From Arenicellales bacterium (lineage in GTDB: Bacteria; Pseudomonadota; Gammaproteobacteria; Arenicellales; JAJDZL01), in assembly GCA_958295885.1 (NCBI GenBank), contig OY282380.1:3596001-3660000 (forward strand): a DNA stretch of 64,000 nucleotides. The letters run 5' to 3'. The position numbers and the translations under genes are program-made. Under the pieces are notes generated by a model. It was not told the DNA's origin, searched no databases, and was given only the letters and a program-made list of their open reading frames with translations. This document shows, piece by piece, positions 59,488 through 64,000 of this stretch (positions within the stretch are counted from its first letter, which is position 1; each line of letters starts with the position of its first letter).

Positions 59488-60711
59488 TCACGATCTTTCC
59501 AATTCAGCAAGTTTAAGATATCCGTCTCTGGTTTGTGGAGCTTTGATGCCCAGCAGTTTGCTCCCCACCTGAGTCTTCAGAATCTGAGCCGTACCTCCTC
59601 CAATCGTGAACATTCGAACGTCTCGATACATTCGCTCCAAGGGCTCCTTGTCTCCGTAACCTCGGGCACCGAACATCTGGAGAGAGTCGCTGACTACCTT
59701 AATCGCAGTTTCAGATGCGAACATCTTCGCACGGGCCGCAAAAAGAATGTCAGGAAACAAACTGTCGTTCGGGCTGTGCGACTTTGCCGCTTCATACAGA
59801 AGCAATCGCGAAGCATGTACGTTCGCGTCCATATCGGCGATCATCCACTGCAGCCCTTGAAACTCAGCGAGAGGTCGACCGAACTGACGCCGATCAACCA
59901 GGTAACGCTTCGCGTGATCCAGTGCACCAGCTGCGACACCCATGGCAATGGTTCCGGCTCCGACGCGCTGACTGTTATAGGCATTCATCAAGTCGGCGAA
60001 TCCACGGCGTAGGCCTGACGGTGTTTTGAGCATGAATTTCTCATCCACCACCAGATCGTTAAAGTGGAGTTCGGCCTCCGGCATTCCGCACAAGCCGAGC
60101 GTGTGCTCAAGTCGTGCAACCGAAAAACCGGGTGGTTCAATTTTATTTTTCGGATCATAGTGAACAATAAAACCCCCGATACCCAGTTCGGCTCCGCTTT
60201 CTTCCGTCACTCTGGCAAAAATCAAGTACAGTTTCGACACGCCACCGCCGGTAATCCAGTGCTTGGCTCCGTTGATGACATACTTTCTACCGCGCTTGAC
60301 TGCTGTGGTTCTCATTTCAGTAGCAGCACTGCCTGACTCTGGCTCCGTAATGCAAATCGCTGGCTTGTCTCCAGACAACACATGCGGAGCACAATAGCTT
60401 TTTTGCGCGTTGGTGCCGTAGGCCATAATTGCGCTGATTCCGCCCATATTCGATTCGACAACAATGCGGGCACTGAGAGTGCAGGCTCGAGCGATCTCTT
60501 CAATCACGAGCACCGTATCAAAAAATGACGCAGAGCGACCGCCGAAAGCCTCAGGAATTGTCATGCCCATCAATCCGGCATCTGTAAGATCGGAGACATT
60601 TTCCCAACAATATTCGCGGGATTTATCCCATTTGGCGGCTTTTGGTGCGAACTTTCTCGCCAGCTCACGCGCAATCGATCTGTACACTTCAGATTTACTG
60701 GATTTTTTCAT
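59488..60711 (-). CDS. Acyl-CoA dehydrogenase
   Basis: About 407 residues from the ATG at 60709-60711 (MKKSSKSEVYRSIAREL); the frame opens 12 codons earlier but without family-like sequence. FAD/acyl-CoA features: AICITEPESGSAATEMRTTA, YVINGAKHWITGGG, NSQRVGAGTIAMGVAAGALD, RRQFGRPLAEFQGLQWMIAD and the C-terminal QMFGARGYGDKEPLERMYRD followed by RMYRDVRMFTIGGGTAQI. It catalyses alpha,beta-desaturation of acyl-CoAs. The substrate is not predictable; branched or short chain is possible. Intact, monocistronic here. Confidence 0.93.
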   Translation of the reverse strand: MKKSSKSEVYRSIARELARKFAPKAAKWDKSREYCWENVSDLTDAGLMGMTIPEAFGGRSASFFDTVLVIEEIARACTLSARIVVESNMGGISAIMAYGTNAQKSYCAPHVLSGDKPAICITEPESGSAATEMRTTAVKRGRKYVINGAKHWITGGGVSKLYLIFARVTEESGAELGIGGFIVHYDPKNKIEPPGFSVARLEHTLGLCGMPEAELHFNDLVVDEKFMLKTPSGLRRGFADLMNAYNSQRVGAGTIAMGVAAGALDHAKRYLVDRRQFGRPLAEFQGLQWMIADMDANVHASRLLLYEAAKSHSPNDSLFPDILFAARAKMFASETAIKVVSDSLQMFGARGYGDKEPLERMYRDVRMFTIGGGTAQILKTQVGSKLLGIKAPQTRDGYLKLAELERS

Positions 60712-60747
60712 GTATTCAATTCGTAGAATTTTTCTTAGATCAAGCAA

Positions 60748-61399
60748 ATAATAATTGCTTTCAAGTTTATTTTTCTTGAATTTATAAACACGCGCAAACC
60801 TAGGATCCTGTTGAAGACTTGGCAGGTAGAATCATATCCACAGTCGTCCTACCTTTCATCGTATATACAGAAGTGAGCTGCAAGCACCACAAATCAAAAC
60901 GAGCAAAGTCTTGAAAAGTTCATGGAAACCTGTTGGCGCGATCCTCGCTGCCAGCAAAAATAGCAGGCCTTGCGGACGGAGGGTGATCGTTTGCTCAACG
61001 TGATCTGAGTCATCCTGCGCAGAAATGCCTTGCATGAAGTCTGAAAACAGCTCGAATCAGCCATCTGGAATAAATCGATTGGACCCGACTGCCGTACTGA
61101 TTTCAGACTTGGAAAGCAACATACTAAATCCGCTGCGTCAAGCGGGCTCAGAGGTGCTCAGACCTTGGTACTTCAGTTCACCAAACACAAAATTTTCTCC
61201 TTCTGTTGTCATGCTTTATGCCTCGTGTATGGCAGGTAAATTTTGCTGTCGCTTTCCATGTTGGAAAGCGAATTTTTTAAGTGCTTTCGCTCGAGGGCGG
61301 AAGCATTCAAACTTCCCAAACTGACGACTTTTCGACTAGCGCAACTGCCTAGTTTACAAGTAGCGCTGACCTTTGTCTCTTTAATGGGGGTCAGTTCAG
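60748..61399. other. Gene-free stretch
   Basis: Several chance frames but none with recognisable protein character on either strand. The promoter of the acyl-CoA dehydrogenase is expected just right of 60711. Confidence 0.3.
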
Positions 61400-62647
61400 T
61401 CAGTGCACTACGACTGGCAAATCTGGCGTGCAGACGAAGTTTAAACAGGAAAAAGCGCTTCGCAATGAAGATTCGACTGATGCTGGATCTTTGGCTTTAG
61501 CATAAATATAGCCAGGATATTTTCCTCCTTCCGGCCATTGAATCAGCCTGTCGCCGCTGCGGACATCCAGACGTACCTCCAATATATTTTCTACGCATTG
61601 AGCTTGCATTACGCCTTCGACTCTTCGTAGAATGCCGTTTGCCGGCACTGGAATCATCAGAACTCCCGCTGCTGCATCCAGCCTCAGACTCTCTACTTTC
61701 TGTTCAATTGATCGCCGAAGTATGAATTCCTCAAGAGTGGAATCGGTGGCGAGTTCGAATAGTCTGGCACAATCACCTCCAATCGATCTTGCTGCGACTT
61801 CCAATATCCAAATCCTTTCTTTTTCCACTCGAACCTCTGCATGAATGGGGCCTACCTCCAAACCGAAAGACCGACATGCTTGAGACACAAGCTCCCGGAT
61901 CTTTTGTTGAGTTTCAAGGTTCAGTCTTGATGGAGTGACATAGTAGGTTTCTTCAAAATATGGACCGACCAATGGATCGGGTTTGTCGAATATGCAGATC
62001 GTTTCCAAGTCAGACCGAATCAAATATCCTTCCAAAGCATGCTCTGTTCCGGAAACGTATTGTTCGATCAAAATTTCTTTGGATTGATCCGGTCCGATCT
62101 CGTTTTCCAACAGTGAAGTAATTCTCCCCAATGCCTGTTTCAACCCTATCTCGCTGTTGGCTCGAATGACACCACGACTCGCGGATAAATTGACGGGCTT
62201 TGCAACACATGGAAACCGAACGCCCGAAATTTGCCTTTGCAGATCTTGGTCAAGTTGAACCAATCGAAATTCAGGCACCGGAAGTCCATGATTCTGCAAT
62301 GTGTTTCTTGATAGATTTTTATTGGCAGAATTTCGTACTGCCGAAATCGGGTTATGGACAACGCCTAACAGTTCGGCCACCTGAACCGCCAGCTCTCCAA
62401 ATTTTTCATCCGGTGAGATTACCGCGCAAATGTCAATATCCTCGTAAAGCTGGGAAATTGTGTCGGCGATTGAATCCGGGTCGCTAAGATTGGCTCGAAT
62501 GCCTGAACGGGATTGAGGAATGACATCAGCGTCGCCGTCTGAAACGAACAGTATTCTGATGGGAATATTTTCAGCCGCCTGTAAGTAAACCGCCGCACGA
62601 TAGCTGAAGTGCGGCGCGATTAATACGACGGTCTTAGCGCTGGTTAT
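61400..62647 (-). CDS. ATP-grasp domain protein with no canonical start codon
   Basis: The recognisable protein starts SAKTVVLIAPHFSYRAAVYL (a Rossmann-like pre-ATP-grasp segment). Next come the ATP-grasp lysines in FPCVAKPVNLSASRGV, the adenine-binding region ILIEQYVSGTEHALEGYLI, and the metal-binding EVRVEKERIWILEVAARSIGG. It resembles carbamoyl-phosphate-synthase-like carboxylate-amine ligases. The frame is open from the TGA of the Fe-S protein gene immediately upstream, in the same frame. The first ATG/GTG/TTG is GTG at 62380, which would delete the N-terminal domain. An ATA at about 62645-62647 is the best-placed start by homology. Substrate unknown. Confidence 0.75.
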   Translation of the reverse strand: MTSAKTVVLIAPHFSYRAAVYLQAAENIPIRILFVSDGDADVIPQSRSGIRANLSDPDSIADTISQLYEDIDICAVISPDEKFGELAVQVAELLGVVHNPISAVRNSANKNLSRNTLQNHGLPVPEFRLVQLDQDLQRQISGVRFPCVAKPVNLSASRGVIRANSEIGLKQALGRITSLLENEIGPDQSKEILIEQYVSGTEHALEGYLIRSDLETICIFDKPDPLVGPYFEETYYVTPSRLNLETQQKIRELVSQACRSFGLEVGPIHAEVRVEKERIWILEVAARSIGGDCARLFELATDSTLEEFILRRSIEQKVESLRLDAAAGVLMIPVPANGILRRVEGVMQAQCVENILEVRLDVRSGDRLIQWPEGGKYPGYIYAKAKDPASVESSLRSAFSCLNFVCTPDLPVVVH

Positions 62648-62683
62648 CGGCGGGCCAGTCGGCTTTGAACAGCGACAGGAAAA

Positions 62684-63079
62684 TCAGTGTGCGGCGCCAC
62701 ATCCGCCGCAAGAGCCCGTTCCACCGACCGATTGAAATACGTTATGAAATACAAAGGTTGCCTGTATTCCGTCATCAACATAATCGATTTCAGCACCTGA
62801 AAGATATTGCAGAGCAACAACATCGGCATATAGTCGAAAGCTGTCTCCTTCCAGTATGCGATCAAATTTGGACTCCGAATCCGCGTAGGTCATTCCGTAA
62901 TTCATGCCGCCACAGCCTCCTCCGGATACGTAGACACGAATTCCTCTTATATTTTCATCTGTAGAGTCAATCAGCTCTGCCATCTTGAGCCCGGCAGCTT
63001 CAGTTACATTGATCTCTGAATTCGTAATTTCAGTTTGATAGCTTCCCTGCTGCATGCTGTTCTCCAAAAATTTTTGCAA
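62684..63079 (-). CDS. erpA: IscA/ErpA-type iron-sulfur cluster carrier protein
   Basis: 132 residues from the first ATG, or 124 from the Met at residue 9 (MQQGSYQTEITNSEINVTEA), the likelier start. The A-type carrier motifs are complete: GIRVYVSGGGCGGMNYGM (first Cys) and the C-terminal GTGSCGGCGAAH (last two Cys). It delivers Fe-S clusters to target enzymes. Length and motifs suit ErpA but IscA is possible. The ATP-grasp gene follows in the same frame directly after the TGA. Confidence 0.9.
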   Translation of the reverse strand: MQKFLENSMQQGSYQTEITNSEINVTEAAGLKMAELIDSTDENIRGIRVYVSGGGCGGMNYGMTYADSESKFDRILEGDSFRLYADVVALQYLSGAEIDYVDDGIQATFVFHNVFQSVGGTGSCGGCGAAH

Positions 63080-63812
63080 CGAATTTGGTCGTTGGTGTCG
63101 AAATCATCGTTAGATATGGTATTTGAATATTTTAAATCAAGTGAAACAGATAGTTTGAGTTAGATTCTCGGGAGCAGTTTATTTGATATTGCCAAATGGA
63201 CAGTTCGTATTTGCTGGCGTATGCATAACTGTTCGTATTTTGATTGTCCGGCATTATTAATGCGGAGCTTCTCACTGAATTGACCAAGTCCTTCCATTCA
63301 TGTGACAGCGATAAGTTTTTCGATAGTTCAATGACAGAAATTCCGTACTGGCAATGGAACGTAGTTCACTGGATTGGAGACGAAGTCGGTGATTGATCTT
63401 GAAGCATTGTGAGATAGCCCGCAGATCAGGATAAAAAGAATTGATTGCCATTGCCCGCTAAAGTCGGCTGGCCGTCCGCTGAGAGGTGCGCACCTGAAAT
63501 CCAGTCAAGCGTACCTGCAACCCCGGTTGAGAGTCTCCATAAACCTAAGCGAATGGAATACGCGGGACCGCCAGTGAAAAGTCTGTCCCTAGAGCTCCAC
63601 ATTCTGGTTTTTAGCGACGGTTATTCCTAAATGAGGATTTGTATTCGGAAAATTCACGCGCAATGGTATGAAGTCAAAAATTCTTTGGTTTGAGATCGAA
63701 TCGTTGCAACAGTCAAAAGTCGATTCCCGAATCTAGAAGTGCACTTCGAGCCATGTTTACGTAGTATAAAATTGCTAATTCGAAGTTGAGCCAAATTCTG
63801 AAGAGTCGAAAA
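63080..63812. other. Gene-free stretch between divergent genes
   Basis: Should contain promoters for the Fe-S carrier (minus) and the efflux protein (plus). A plus-strand frame near 63445-63630 is not protein-like. Nothing else is recognised. Confidence 0.3.
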
Positions 63813-64000
63813 GTGAAATCACGCCTAATAGCTGCGGTCACGCCAATCTTGCTGCTTATTTCTTGTATGGCGCAGGCACATCAAGTTACCGGTCATGTTG
63901 ACTATCGGGTGAGAATCCCGATCCAGCCTTTAATTAGTGGGACGATTGTGGATGTTCCTGTCAAAGTCGGGGATATCGTCCAAAAAGGACAAATTCTCAT
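63813..64000 (+). CDS. Efflux membrane-fusion (HlyD/RND adaptor) protein, N-terminal part
   Basis: Starts at GTG 63813 and runs off the right edge after 62 codons. A signal sequence (LIAAVTPILLLISCMAQA) with a possible lipobox LISC is followed by VRIPIQPLISGTIVDVPVKV and GDIVQKGQIL, the biotinyl-lipoyl hairpin of periplasmic adaptor proteins. It would link an inner-membrane pump to an outer-membrane channel. Partners are outside the window. Confidence 0.8.
   Translation, partial: MKSRLIAAVTPILLLISCMAQAHQVTGHVDYRVRIPIQPLISGTIVDVPVKVGDIVQKGQIL

Noticed and set aside
61025-61500. Plus-strand frames of 85-99 codons beside the ATP-grasp gene
   Set aside because: They are partly antisense to the ATP-grasp gene and carry no family features.

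Overview
The window reads as a chromosome segment of a gammaproteobacterium, probably marine or host-associated. The basis is the uvrB gene lying head-to-head with a class I aminotransferase gene (an arrangement known in pseudomonads), gammaproteobacterial-looking UvrB and IscA-type proteins, and a glycine betaine/methylamine gene set. Genus cannot be fixed from the sequence alone. Two very different landscapes meet at about 46.5 kb.

Left part (1-46.5 kb) is a decaying accessory region. It holds nine intact Uma2-family (PD-(D/E)XK nuclease fold) genes plus one stub, all on the minus strand, each in a conserved cassette of roughly 1.1 kb. Around them lie broken defence and toxin-antitoxin genes: a DNA methylase with decayed upstream genes, two AbiE loci, a TIR-domain gene, an Rpn nuclease, two DinJ/YafQ-like modules, a DUF433/DUF5615 pair, and a PHP-ATPase (TrlF-like) gene upstream of an intact AlbA_2 gene. 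Intact MazEF-like and VapBC-like pairs are also present. Mobile DNA includes one complete insertion sequence with 16-bp inverted repeats and a 9-bp target duplication, remnants of IS1634, IS66, IS3, IS481-like and IS1182 elements, a 142-bp MITE-like element with a 10-bp target duplication, and a group II intron that has lost most of its reverse transcriptase. Segmental duplications explain pairs of cassettes (A/B, F/H, G/I) and a tandem triplet (C-D-E).

Two blocks of intact metabolic genes sit inside the accessory region: an FMN-binding glutamate-synthase-family gene (17.9-19.4 kb), and a GcvT-FAD demethylating dehydrogenase followed by an MttB-superfamily methyltransferase (24.2-28.1 kb).

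Right part (47-64 kb) is conserved and tightly packed: tRNA-Val(GAC), uvrB, an aminotransferase, a choline-kinase-like phosphotransferase, a glycine betaine ABC transporter (binding protein, ATPase, double-domain permease) running into a second GcvT-FAD dehydrogenase, tRNA-Asn(GTT), an acyl-CoA dehydrogenase, an ATP-grasp protein, an IscA/ErpA-type Fe-S protein, and the start of an efflux membrane-fusion protein. The betaine importer and the two GcvT-FAD enzymes suggest uptake and stepwise demethylation of methylated amines.

The most unusual signal is the Uma2 family itself. Nine open reading frames stay intact while their neighbours decay. They share one orientation, and a 17-residue window (residues 52-68) is hypervariable and mosaic between otherwise near-identical copies. 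Two copies have Asn in place of a candidate catalytic Asp.
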